64,000 nucleotides of DNA from the NCBI GenBank assembly GCA_900471515.1, contig UCFC01000017.1, positions 1 to 64,000 on the forward strand, written 5' to 3'. Positions 33,948 through 42,349 of the stretch are shown here, piece by piece. The stretch is from Hyphomicrobiales bacterium (lineage in GTDB: Bacteria; Pseudomonadota; Alphaproteobacteria; Rhizobiales; Rhizobiaceae). The position numbers were made by a program, and so were the translations under genes. The notes beneath the pieces are model-generated. The model did no database searches, was not told the origin of the DNA, and saw only the letters and a program-made list of their open reading frames with translations. How positions within the stretch are numbered: position 1 is the first letter of the stretch; every line of letters begins with the position of its first letter.

Positions 33948-34346
33948 TCACTTCACCGGCACGACGAGCGGCGAACCCTTGGTGACGATATAGGTCGCCA
34001 GTTCCGAGGCCCTGCCGTCGCCGACATTCCTGGCCGAATGGGCGACGCCGGCGGGGATGAACAGCGACTGGCCGGCCTTGAGCGTCACCGGCTTGCGGCC
34101 GTCGAGTTCATATTCCAGCGTGCCTTCGATGACATAGGCGATTTCTTCGCCGGGGTGGCGGTGTTTCGGCGCAAAGGCGCCGGGCGCGAGATCGACGCGC
34201 ACCTGCGCCGCCTCGTGGCCGGGCACGTCGATATCGCCTTTCACGAGATCGGTGCGGCTTATCGGTTCCTCGCCATTGGCCGCGGTCAGCTGCATTGCGC
34301 CGGCCACGACAAGCGCGCCGGCTGCCAGGGTCATGATCGTCCTCAT
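33948..34346 (-). CDS. Exported cupin-domain protein
   Basis: A 132-residue protein with a signal peptide (about 1-24, IMTLAAGALVVAGAMQLTAA) and a single cupin barrel whose metal ligands H62, H64, E68 and H103 are in place (KHRHPGEEIAYVIEG; IPAGVAHSARN). Such small periplasmic cupins are often annotated as quercetinase-like or unknown; the enzyme activity cannot be assigned. It is convergent with the PPOX gene. Confidence 0.85.
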   Translation of the reverse strand: MRTIMTLAAGALVVAGAMQLTAANGEEPISRTDLVKGDIDVPGHEAAQVRVDLAPGAFAPKHRHPGEEIAYVIEGTLEYELDGRKPVTLKAGQSLFIPAGVAHSARNVGDGRASELATYIVTKGSPLVVPVK

Positions 34347-34475
34347 CCGTCTATCCTCCGTCAGATTGCCTGAAACCCGTGATCGGGCGACGGGCCTATC
34401 TGAGCAGGGCCATGAATGCGGAATGTTTCCGTGAAAGGGGCTTTTTGTATCGGCGTGTATCCGAAGGCGCTGCCG

Positions 34476-35327
34476 TCAGCGCAGCGCCTCGAGATGCCGG
34501 GCCAGCGTCGTCCTGCCCCAATGGCGGCGGTCGGGCGTTTCGGCCCGGCCGTCGATGGTGACTTCGGTCATTTTCGCATGGCAACGGGCGGCCGCCCACG
34601 AGAAACCGAGGCCGAGATAATAGTCCTCGAATTTCTCGCGCGGTATGGTCTCGGCCGTGACGGGACGGCCGAGGAGCGAGGAGAACGCCTCGGCGACATC
34701 GGCGAAGGAATAGCGCTCCGTAGCTTCGACATAGTCGATGCCGATATCGTCGATCGGGCTTTTCAGGCGCGCGGCGGCGATCTCTCCGAGATCGCGCGGC
34801 GAAACCATCGGTATCTTCATGTCGGCGGGGAAGGGCGTGACCAGGCGCCCGGTCTTGCCGGCGGGTTCCAGCAGCATGTCGAGATTGGTGAAGTAATAGG
34901 CGCCCCTGTTGATGGCGGCCGGAATGCCGCTTGCCTTCACCTCGCGCTCGAAGTCGTAAAGCACCGAGAGATCGCCGATGCCGGCGCCGTCAAGCGCGCC
35001 GTAGATCGAGGCCACGACGAGTTTTTCGAGGCCGGAACCGTCGAGCGCTGCGGCGATGCTCCTGGCGGTCTTCAGTTCCTCGGCGTTCGTATCACGCCTG
35101 ACGTCGGCCGGCGGGTTCAGGAGGAAGGCGCGGCGCCCCTTCTGCAGGACGGAGCGGAGCCGCGCGGTATCGGCCACATCGGCAATGACGGGTTCAACGC
35201 CCTCGCGCCCGATGGCGGCAGCTTTTTCCGCACTGTGGACGACGGCGATCACCGTGTCGCCCGACGCCCGCAAGGCGTCGATGACGGCAGAGCCAATGTG
35301 TCCGGACGCGCCGAGGATGACATACAT
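34476..35327 (-). CDS. NmrA-like NAD(P)H-binding protein
   Basis: A 283-residue atypical short-chain dehydrogenase of the NmrA/HSCARG type. The Rossmann motif VILGASGHIGSAV is at the very N-terminus, followed by VVHSAEKA, PVIADVAD, and KLVVASIYGALDG. The family includes redox sensors and quinone reductases; which one this is cannot be told. I start at the ATG at 35327 because the preceding 20 residues lie before the dinucleotide motif and are not family-like. Confidence 0.86.
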   Translation of the reverse strand: MYVILGASGHIGSAVIDALRASGDTVIAVVHSAEKAAAIGREGVEPVIADVADTARLRSVLQKGRRAFLLNPPADVRRDTNAEELKTARSIAAALDGSGLEKLVVASIYGALDGAGIGDLSVLYDFEREVKASGIPAAINRGAYYFTNLDMLLEPAGKTGRLVTPFPADMKIPMVSPRDLGEIAAARLKSPIDDIGIDYVEATERYSFADVAEAFSSLLGRPVTAETIPREKFEDYYLGLGFSWAAARCHAKMTEVTIDGRAETPDRRHWGRTTLARHLEALR

Positions 35328-35438
35328 GGGTGCAATCTCGCAGACGGTCGCACCTATAACGGCGCTGCCCGGTTCGAGGTTCCGCATGTCTTGCAGGGGT
35401 GCGGCCGAATGCCGGCAAGCGGTGCGGCAATCCGCCGG

Positions 35439-35600
35439 TCAGGCGCGCCAGAAGGGCCGGTGGCTCTGTTCGTAGGCGGCTTCGCGGCTCATGCCGAAAT
35501 CCCGCAGCGTCTCGTCGGGCAGCGTGTCCAGTTCGCGGGCAAAAAGGCGGCGCTCGGTCCAGCGTTCGCGCCACAGCCGCAGGGTGTCGGCCACATGCAT
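35439..35600 (-). CDS. DUF1127 small arginine-rich protein
   Basis: A 53-residue DUF1127 (YjiS-like) protein: LRLWRERWTERRLFARELDTLPDETLRDFGMSR in essence, with the conserved LxxLxDxxLxDxGxxR pattern. These proteins in rhizobia and Agrobacterium are RNA-interacting or stress-induced. AAAGGAAA lies eight bases before the ATG at 35600; a TTG start upstream would overlap that ribosome site. Confidence 0.88.
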   Translation of the reverse strand: MHVADTLRLWRERWTERRLFARELDTLPDETLRDFGMSREAAYEQSHRPFWRA

Positions 35601-35768
35601 GATGAAATTTCCTTTCTTTGTCTGCAAAACTCACCTATCGTTAACGAATAGCCGAAGGGGAATTTCGGTCGCTTTGCTGATTTGCAACGGTTTTATGGCA
35701 GTTTCTGAGATCGGAAAAGCGCGTTATCTTGACCTTATACGTTAGAAAAACTCACATATTGGACGATC

Positions 35769-36665
35769 ATGGCCCGCAACCTGCCGCCGCTTTCCTATCT
35801 CAAGGCCTTCGAGGCCACCGCACGTCTCGGCTCGGTGACACGGGCGGCAGACGAGCTGGGGCGCACGCATGGCGCCGTTTCCAAGCAGCTGCAGCTCCTG
35901 CAGGAACAGCTCGGCATTCCCGTCTTCGAAAAATCGGGAACGGGGCTTCGCCTGAACGAGGACGGGGCGGCCTTCTTCGCCACGGTCTCGCGCGCTTTCG
36001 ACCTGCTGGAGGAGCGCTACCAGGAGCTGAAGGCGAGCCGGAACGAGGCGAGCGTGCATATTGCCTGCAGCGCCACGTTCGCCATGGTCTGGCTCGTGCC
36101 GCGGCTGGCGGAATTCTACAGCCTCCATCCCGATATCCGCGTGCAGCTTTCCATGTCGTCGAGCGCGCGCGACGGCGGCACGAGCCGGGCGAGGGACGGG
36201 GTGGATTTCACGCTGAGCTGGGACCGGCTGGCGCGGCCGCTGGTGAAGGGCGAATTCGTGCCGCTCGCCTCCGTTTCCTTCGGCCTTGTATCGGCGCCGG
36301 ATTATCCTTTCCGCGCCGAGGGCGCCGAGATCAGCTTCCCGACGCGCATTTCGCCCGACGATATGAGCGCGCAATGGACGAGCTGGCAGGCGGCGACCGG
36401 CCACCGGGTCTCGGCGCAATCGGAGCTTTATTTCCCGCATATGCATCTGTGCGTCAGCGCCGCGGCAACCGGGCTCGGCGTGGCGCTGGTGGAGCGGCGT
36501 TTTGCGCTGAGCGAGCTGAAGAGCGGCAAGCTGGTGGAACGGTCCCCGTTCCTGAAATACGAGGACGGCTTCGTGGCGATGATGAAACCGGGCCGGACGC
36601 TTTCGCCGGCGGCCAGCCATTTCCTCGACTGGCTGCGCAGCGCCTTCGTGCGGGAAGCGGCCTGA
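35769..36665 (+). CDS. LysR family regulator, GcvA-like
   Basis: A 298-residue LysR regulator whose opening RNLPPLSYLKAFEATARLGS is typical of the GcvA/AmpR subgroup. The helix-turn-helix runs over about 5-65 (TRAADELGRTHGAVSKQLQLLQEQLG) and the effector domain from 90. GcvA-like proteins regulate glycine cleavage or beta-lactamase, but in rhizobia there are many orphans. It is divergent from the DUF1127 gene, with 168 bp between them. Confidence 0.9.
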   Translation: MARNLPPLSYLKAFEATARLGSVTRAADELGRTHGAVSKQLQLLQEQLGIPVFEKSGTGLRLNEDGAAFFATVSRAFDLLEERYQELKASRNEASVHIACSATFAMVWLVPRLAEFYSLHPDIRVQLSMSSSARDGGTSRARDGVDFTLSWDRLARPLVKGEFVPLASVSFGLVSAPDYPFRAEGAEISFPTRISPDDMSAQWTSWQAATGHRVSAQSELYFPHMHLCVSAAATGLGVALVERRFALSELKSGKLVERSPFLKYEDGFVAMMKPGRTLSPAASHFLDWLRSAFVREAA

Positions 36666-36763
36666 CAGGGCAGCCTTGCGCGAATGTTTCCTGTTTGTTC
36701 TTTTTCTGCCGCCAGGTTACAGTGCAGATGCGCGGCATTGGATTCGCGCCAGGGGAGATTGCC

Positions 36764-37045
36764 GTGAAGGCTGTATTATTTTCGATTTTCCTGCTTGCCG
36801 CCGGCAATGCCTCGGCGTCTTGCGAACTTGTTTCCCGCCCGTGCTCGACAGACAGTTCGGGCAATACCTATACGACGCAGCAGAACCTCGGCGGCGGCTA
36901 CAATACCTATCGCAACGGGATATTGCATTCGCAGACGAGCCAGCAGCTGGATGGCCGCTATCGGGAAACCTATTCCGGCGGCGGCTACCGGATCTATGAC
37001 CGCAATCCCTATCGCAGCAATTCGCAGGGCCGGCGCGACCCGTGA
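36764..37045 (+). CDS. Small exported Tyr/Gly/Ser-rich protein
   Basis: A 93-residue protein from a GTG preceded by GGGGAG at six bases. A signal peptide (VKAVLFSIFLLAAGNASAS) is followed by a short cysteine pair (CELVSRPC) and a mature region rich in Gly, Tyr, Thr, Ser, Asn and Arg (GNTYTTQQNLGGGYNTY; YSGGGYRIYDRNPYRS). Similar tiny proteins are common in rhizobia, with unknown function. It lies between the LysR gene and the convergent ThDP enzyme gene. Confidence 0.6.
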   Translation: MKAVLFSIFLLAAGNASASCELVSRPCSTDSSGNTYTTQQNLGGGYNTYRNGILHSQTSQQLDGRYRETYSGGGYRIYDRNPYRSNSQGRRDP

Positions 37046-37081
37046 GGCGAGGCCGGCTTGCCAACCGGGCGGCCCGAAGGC

Positions 37082-38635
37082 TCAGATGATCGCCTCGATG
37101 AGAAACGGCCCGCGGCGCTTCAGCGCGCTGTCGAAGAGATCGGCAAACTGCTCGCAGCTATGGGCGCCGGCGGCATCGACGCCCATGCCCCTGGCGACGG
37201 CGACCCAGTCCCAGGCCGGGTGGTCGAGATCCATCATCCGCCTTGCGTTCTCGCCGATGCCGTCGACGCCGACATTGCGCATCTCGGCGTGAAGCACGGC
37301 ATAGGCGCGATTGGCGAAGATGACCGTCACCACGTCGAGATTTTCGCGCGCCTGCGTCCACAGGCCCTGCACCGTATACATGCCGCTGCCGTCGGCCTGC
37401 AGGTTGATGACCTTGCGGCCGGGACAGGCGACGGCGGCACCCGTCGCAAGCGGAATGCCGCAGCCGATCGAGCCGCCCGTATTCATCAGGTAATCGTGCG
37501 GCGCGGCACCGGCCGAGAGCTCGAAGAAGCGACGGGCGGAGGTGACACCCTCGTCGCAGACGATGGCGTCGTCGGGGAGCCTGGCGGCCACCATCACGGC
37601 GATCGCGTCCTCGGTCAGGTGCCCGAAGGGAACGATATCGTCGGCAAGGGCCGAGGGCCGCGCCGGAGGCAGCGACTGGCGGGCGCCGAGTTCGTCCCTC
37701 AGCGCCTCCAGCGCGCCTTTCAGATCCTCGCCATGCCCGGCAAGGGTCAGAACCTTGCAGCCCTTGCGCACCAGCCGGCCGGGCTTGCCCGGATAGGCAA
37801 AGAAGGCGACCGGCTCGGGCGCGCCCGCCAGGACGAGCACGTCGATATCGGCAAGCAGTTCCAGGGCGGCGTCGATCGGGTAGGGAATGCGGGTCAGGGC
37901 GACGCGGCCGCGGCCGCGCTCGACCCTCGGCAGCTGCATCTCGCAGAAAAGGCGCACATCCCTGGAGGCGGCAATTGCGCCGGCGATCTCGAGACAGTCG
38001 GCACGGGCGGCCGCACCGCTGACGAGAATGCCGACCTCGCCGGGCGTTTCCCTGATGGCGGCGGCAACCTCGCGCACGCTATCCATGTTGGCGGCATGCG
38101 GTGCCGGCCGGGACAGCCGGATCGGCCGCTCCGCTTCGACATGGCCCCAGGCGGCATCCGCCGGCAGGATGAGCGTTGCGACACCGGGCGGTGACAGGCA
38201 GGCGCGGTAGGCGGCCTCCGTCGCGCCGACGATCTCTTCCGGGCTGTGGATGCGGTGCACCCAGTTGGACATCGCGCCGGCCAGGCTGTCGATATCGGAT
38301 GTCAGCGGCGCATCGAGGGGCAGATGGTAGGAGGCGTGGTCGCCGACGACATTGATGACGGGAACCCGCGCCCGCCGCGCATTGTGAAGATTGGCAAGGC
38401 CGTTCGCCAGGCCCGGCCCGGTATGCAGCAGCGTTGCCGCCGGGTGATCGGTCATGCGCGCATAACCGTCGGCCGCCCCCGTCACCACGCCCTCGGAAAG
38501 GCCGAGCACGCAGCGCATCTCGGGCTTGCGGTCGAGGGCGGCCACAAAATGCATTTCCGACGTTCCGGGATTGGCAAAACACACCCTGACATCGTTTGCC
38601 AGAAGCGTGTCACACAGGCTGTCCGCACCATTCAT
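37082..38635 (-). CDS. ThDP-dependent enzyme, acetolactate synthase large-subunit / benzoylformate decarboxylase type
   Basis: A 517-residue three-domain thiamine-diphosphate enzyme. The N-terminal pyrimidine domain has the conserved Glu in GLSEGVVTGAADGYAR (E48). A central domain follows, and the C-terminal pyrophosphate domain has ADGS (414-417) and N442, equal to the GDG-x(~25)-N ThDP/Mg motif. It is annotated as acetolactate synthase in many genomes, but there is no regulatory subunit nearby and the length and context favour a decarboxylase or lyase of the MdlC or oxalyl-CoA type. I start at the ATG at 38635. It is divergent from an alpha/beta hydrolase gene. Confidence 0.85.
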   Translation of the reverse strand: MNGADSLCDTLLANDVRVCFANPGTSEMHFVAALDRKPEMRCVLGLSEGVVTGAADGYARMTDHPAATLLHTGPGLANGLANLHNARRARVPVINVVGDHASYHLPLDAPLTSDIDSLAGAMSNWVHRIHSPEEIVGATEAAYRACLSPPGVATLILPADAAWGHVEAERPIRLSRPAPHAANMDSVREVAAAIRETPGEVGILVSGAAARADCLEIAGAIAASRDVRLFCEMQLPRVERGRGRVALTRIPYPIDAALELLADIDVLVLAGAPEPVAFFAYPGKPGRLVRKGCKVLTLAGHGEDLKGALEALRDELGARQSLPPARPSALADDIVPFGHLTEDAIAVMVAARLPDDAIVCDEGVTSARRFFELSAGAAPHDYLMNTGGSIGCGIPLATGAAVACPGRKVINLQADGSGMYTVQGLWTQARENLDVVTVIFANRAYAVLHAEMRNVGVDGIGENARRMMDLDHPAWDWVAVARGMGVDAAGAHSCEQFADLFDSALKRRGPFLIEAII

Positions 38636-38782
38636 GGCAGTTCCTCCCGCTGGCAGCAGCCTTGCACGGGAAGCGCATAAGCACAACCTTGAATAAAGGG
38701 GCGGCGCGCTTTCGTGACAGGGCGGCAGGGCGCCATTATACTACCGCCATCGCAGCCACGGCAGCCATTGGGGGAGTTGGCG

Positions 38783-39997
38783 ATGAGCATGCTGTTCAGG
38801 AACGCGTTGCACGAGGATTTCGGCAGCTGGCCGATTGCCTATATTCCCTATGGCGGGGCGGATTTCGGGGAGATCCGGGCGGTGGCGGAAGCCGTCGGCG
38901 ACGGCGATGACGCCGCCTTCCACGCGGCCTGGATTGCGGCCGGCGACCGGCTGAAGGGCGAAGCGGAAACGGCGCTTTCCAGGGGCCACAAGGGCAGCGC
39001 GCGCGAGCTTTACCTGCGGGCAAGCGTCTTTTATGCCACGTCCTACCATCCGCTCTACGGCGCGCCCGTCGATGCCCGCCTGCTTTCGGCCTTCCGCAAG
39101 CAGACGGATGCGCTGGAAAAGGGGCTTGCGCTCTCGGCGCCGGCCATCGAACCGCTTGCCATCGCGCTCGGCGAGACGGCGATGCCCGGATATTTCATTC
39201 CGGCGCAGGGTCTCGAACATGAGGTGCGGCCGCTCGTGATCTTCAACAACGGCTATGACTGCACCGTCACCGATACCTATTTCGCCTCCGCCGTCGCCGC
39301 CTCGCGGCGCGGCTATCACAGCCTGCTCTTCGACGGTCCCGGCCAGGGCGCCATGCTCTACGAGCACAATGTGCCGCTGCGGCCGGATTGGGACGTGGTG
39401 ATCCGGGCGGTGGTGGATTTTGCCGTCAACTATCCGCTCGTCGATCCCGATCGCATCGCGCTCAGCGGCTGGAGCCTCGGCGGCCTGCTGGCGCCGCGCG
39501 GGGCGGCGGGCGAGCCGCGCATCGCCGCGCTGATTGCCGATCCCGGCACCTGGAGCATTGCCGACGGCTTTCGCAGGATCGTCATCCAGAAATTCGGCCT
39601 GCCGGCGGAAGCGGCGGCCGATCTCGGCGCGCTCGACCAGGAGGTCATCGATGGGATGGATGCCTTCGTGCGCGCCAGTCCGGTGCTGAACTGGAAGATC
39701 GTGCAGCGCGGGTTCTGGGTGCACGGGGTGGGCGATCTCCGCTCCTACCTCGCTTCGGCCGAGCTTTTCACCATGCGGGGACATGCCGAGCGCATCCGCT
39801 GCCCGACGCTGATTACCCAGGCGGAAAACGACATTCTCTCCAGCGATGCCGCGCTCTACATGGATGCGCTGCGCTGCCCGAAAACCTTGCTGCGCTTTAC
39901 CGCCGCGGAGGGCGCCGACGGCCATTGCGAGATGAAGAACCGGTCGCTGCTCAACAGGCGGGTGCTGGACTGGCTCGACGAGCAGTTCGGGCCGTGA
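38783..39997 (+). CDS. Alpha/beta hydrolase with N-terminal lid (pseudooxynicotine-hydrolase/FrsA-like)
   Basis: A 404-residue serine hydrolase with a ~150-residue helical N-terminal cap (GSARELYLRASVFYATSYHP), VIFNNGYDCTVTD as the oxyanion strand, nucleophile S231 in LSGWSLGG, an acidic residue in TQAENDILS and H381 in GADGHCEM. The architecture matches 2,6-dihydroxypseudooxynicotine hydrolase and related esterases, some of which break C-C bonds. GGGGGAG precedes the ATG. The divergent ThDP enzyme suggests a shared catabolic theme, which is inference. Confidence 0.83.
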   Translation: MSMLFRNALHEDFGSWPIAYIPYGGADFGEIRAVAEAVGDGDDAAFHAAWIAAGDRLKGEAETALSRGHKGSARELYLRASVFYATSYHPLYGAPVDARLLSAFRKQTDALEKGLALSAPAIEPLAIALGETAMPGYFIPAQGLEHEVRPLVIFNNGYDCTVTDTYFASAVAASRRGYHSLLFDGPGQGAMLYEHNVPLRPDWDVVIRAVVDFAVNYPLVDPDRIALSGWSLGGLLAPRGAAGEPRIAALIADPGTWSIADGFRRIVIQKFGLPAEAAADLGALDQEVIDGMDAFVRASPVLNWKIVQRGFWVHGVGDLRSYLASAELFTMRGHAERIRCPTLITQAENDILSSDAALYMDALRCPKTLLRFTAAEGADGHCEMKNRSLLNRRVLDWLDEQFGP

Positions 39998-40126
39998 GCG
40001 CGCGGCTTCGATCGGCTGCGGACGCCGCACGCGCCTGATCCCATCGCCTTGTTTTGGCCCCGCTCGCCGGTCACCAAGCAGGTCCCGGACGACGGGCGAT
40101 TCCTTCCAATCAACAAGGGTTTGAAA

Positions 40127-40438
40127 ATGATCAGGATTACGACGATTGCCGCGGCCGCGACGCTGGCATCGGCCCCGCTTGCGGCCGCCTCCAGCGACGG
40201 TGCGTGGAATGCGCTCTTCGCCAAGGTGAACGGCACCTGCATCGGCCAGTCGGGCATGGATACGCCGGAGGCGAGCGCGCCTGTCGTCTTCGACGATGCG
40301 ACGGGCAAGGTGGCTCTGCTGCTGCGCGGCGCGATGGGCAAGGGCAAGAGCCGGGTCAGGAACGTCAACCTGATCTGCCTCTACGACAAGAAGACCGGCA
40401 AGGTATCGATCGAGGAATATCGCTGGCTCGGCCGCTGA
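40127..40438 (+). CDS. Small exported protein of unknown function
   Basis: A 103-residue protein with a signal peptide (MIRITTIAAAATLASAPLAA). The mature chain has cysteines at about 38 and 84 (GTCIGQSG; NLICLYD), suggesting one disulfide. No family is recognised. AAGGGT lies upstream of the ATG. A GC-rich hairpin follows. Confidence 0.6.
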   Translation: MIRITTIAAAATLASAPLAAASSDGAWNALFAKVNGTCIGQSGMDTPEASAPVVFDDATGKVALLLRGAMGKGKSRVRNVNLICLYDKKTGKVSIEEYRWLGR

Positions 40439-40461
40439 GGCGCTGCGATCCTGCCCATGGC

Positions 40462-40480
40462 GGCCCGCCGCCGGCGGGCC
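40462..40480. terminator. Bidirectional hairpin between convergent small genes
   Basis: GGCCCGCC pairs with GGCGGGCC across a 3-nt loop, exactly filling the gap between the convergent genes ending at 40438 and 40481. There is no T tract on either side. Confidence 0.5.
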
Positions 40481-40660
40481 CTAGAAGGAGGGGCCGTGCG
40501 GCATCAGCCGGATGGCGATTGCGCCGGCCAGAAGGAGGACGAGCACGCCTGCGGTCAGCAGGCTTGCCAGGAACTGCCGGTGGGTTTTTCTGCTACCGGC
40601 GCTGCCGGCAATGATTTCGCGCTCACGCGCCAGATAGGTTACGCCGTTGCGGCCGAACAT
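40481..40660 (-). CDS. Small single-pass membrane protein
   Basis: A 59-residue protein: a hydrophilic N-terminal half (MFGRNGVTYLAREREIIAGS) and one hydrophobic helix (FLASLLTAGVLVLLLAGAIAI) near the C-terminus. GAGGAAG lies six bases before the ATG at 40660; the open frame upstream is not needed. No family is recognised. Confidence 0.55.
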   Translation of the reverse strand: MFGRNGVTYLAREREIIAGSAGSRKTHRQFLASLLTAGVLVLLLAGAIAIRLMPHGPSF

Positions 40661-40791
40661 GGTTTCTTCCTCAAGGTCAAGATCGGGATCGCCGGGGACT
40701 CTGCCCGACAAGCCCGTAGGAAATCGATAGGGCTGCGGGGCGGGAAATATAAGAACCGCATAGGCGCCGGGGCGCCGCCGCAGGGAGCCGG

Positions 40792-41631
40792 TCAGGCCCG
40801 GCAGCGATCGATCGCCGCGCCGAAGACCAGGGCGACGATATCCATCATGGCATCGGGATTGGCCGGGCGCCGGTCCGGATCGAAGGCGACGCCGATGACG
40901 GCGCTCCGGGTGCCGAAGGTCGAAACCGGCCAGAAATCGAAGCGCGATTGGTCATAGGGATAGATGCCGCCGGCGACGGCGAGGCGCAAATCCCAGGCGG
41001 ATCTTGCCGCCTCGATCTCGATTGCCGAAAGCCGTTCTGCGCCTTGCACCCGAGGCTCGCCATCCGCCTCTGCCGCGAAGACGACGACGGCGGGCGACTG
41101 GAAGAAGCCGGTGACGGCGGCAAGCGTCAGTTTGGTGGCGTCCTCGCTCGAGCGGCTTGCCGCCATGCGTCCGGCATAGGTCTTCAGGGCGGCCTGCATC
41201 CGGCGGCTTCGCTCCAGATCGATGCCCTTGCGACGTCCCCAGGCGGTGATGGCGCTGATGATGCAGGCGACGACGAAGAGCAGGACGATCGCCCAGATAT
41301 TGGCGGTATCGGCAACGGCCAGCGAAAGGCGCGGCTCGGTGAAGAAGAAATTATAGGCGAGCGCCCCGAGCACGGCCGAAAACAGCGCCGGCCCGAGGCC
41401 GAAGAGGACGCTGCCGGCGACGACGGGCAGGACATAGATGAGCGACAGGTTGGGAATGGCCTCGTAACGGTCGAAACCGGCGGCAATGGCCGTCGCCATC
41501 GCCGTCATGACGAGGCAGGCGAGGTAGCGCACGAGCGGCGGCACCTGCGAGACGTCGAGGCCGTCTTCGATGTTGAACTCGGCAACCGCCGCTTCGGCCT
41601 GCGCGGCAGGCATGGTCTTGTCAGGAGACAT
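40792..41631 (-). CDS. DUF4118 (KdpD-like) membrane protein with GAF-like C-terminus
   Basis: A 279-residue protein. Residues 32-130 hold four transmembrane helices of the DUF4118 type found in the middle of the sensor KdpD (NLSLIYVLPVVAGSVLFGLG; LGALAYNFFFTEPRLSLAVAD). Residues 150-275 resemble the GAF region that follows in KdpD (SRSSEDATKLTLAAVTGFFQ; FDFWPVSTFGTRSAVIGVAF). The kinase core and the N-terminal KdpD and Usp domains are absent. It may be a stand-alone membrane sensor partner. Confidence 0.8.
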   Translation of the reverse strand: MSPDKTMPAAQAEAAVAEFNIEDGLDVSQVPPLVRYLACLVMTAMATAIAAGFDRYEAIPNLSLIYVLPVVAGSVLFGLGPALFSAVLGALAYNFFFTEPRLSLAVADTANIWAIVLLFVVACIISAITAWGRRKGIDLERSRRMQAALKTYAGRMAASRSSEDATKLTLAAVTGFFQSPAVVVFAAEADGEPRVQGAERLSAIEIEAARSAWDLRLAVAGGIYPYDQSRFDFWPVSTFGTRSAVIGVAFDPDRRPANPDAMMDIVALVFGAAIDRCRA

Positions 41632-41864
41632 GGTCTGATCCTCCTGACAGGAAATTGGCTAGGTTCGCATTTGAATTCCATGCGGAAAGAGGCGGTCTTT
41701 TATAAGGGCCGCATAAAGGCGGATGCCGGATATGGCCCGGTCTTTACGCGATGCTTATGCCGCTGCCCGTCTCCTCCAATCGAAAACATATGCCCCTGCC
41801 GATAGGCTCACTGTCTGCGGATGCGTCGTGCGCCCGCAATGTGCATGATCGAAAGGAAAAGGCG

Positions 41865-42062
41865 ATGTACGGTCGTTGGTGGGCTTATTACCTGCAGGCG
41901 CGCATGCGCCATGTGAGCCAGTCTCATCCGTCCTCCGGCGCGCGGCACAGGAGCGAGGCCGCCTTCGATCACGCGGACGACCTCCGGATATTCCTGCGGC
42001 TGGCGCTCGTTCTCGCCGTCTTCCTTGCCGGCCTTGCCGGCATCCTGTGGGTGGCGGACTGA
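41865..42062 (+). CDS. Small single-pass membrane protein
   Basis: A 65-residue protein: a basic N-terminal 30 residues (MYGRWWAYYLQARMRHVSQS) and a C-terminal transmembrane helix (FLRLALVLAVFLAGLAGILW). AAGGAAAAGG precedes the ATG. Its stop overlaps the next start (TGATG), so the two small membrane genes are coupled. No family is recognised. Confidence 0.6.
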   Translation: MYGRWWAYYLQARMRHVSQSHPSSGARHRSEAAFDHADDLRIFLRLALVLAVFLAGLAGILWVAD

Positions 42063-42331
42063 TGCGGACGGCCGGGCCGGTCGAGCTGGACGCGATATCC
42101 AGGGCAACCATCGGGCGTTTCGTCTGGAAGTGCTATATCGCCTTCGCCATCGCCCTCTTTGCACGGTCGAGCGTGCTTGAGACGGTCTCGGAATGCCTCA
42201 TCCTCTATGCCGCGCTGATGGTCATGGTCGCGTCCTTCACGCGGCAGCGCTACCTTGCCGGAAGCTTCAACCATTGGAGCGAAGCGCTCTGGCTCGCCTT
42301 CGTCGCGGCCGGCCTGCATCTGCTGCAATAG
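42062..42331 (+). CDS. Small multi-pass membrane protein
   Basis: An 89-residue protein with three hydrophobic segments (KCYIAFAIALFARSS; LILYAALMVMVASF; EALWLAFVAAGLHLL). It is translationally coupled to the preceding 65-residue gene by a TGATG overlap and is convergent with the ClC gene. No family is recognised. A heteromeric membrane complex of the two is conceivable but untested. Confidence 0.6.
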   Translation: MRTAGPVELDAISRATIGRFVWKCYIAFAIALFARSSVLETVSECLILYAALMVMVASFTRQRYLAGSFNHWSEALWLAFVAAGLHLLQ

Positions 42332-42349
42332 CCGGCCTGCCGACGCGTT

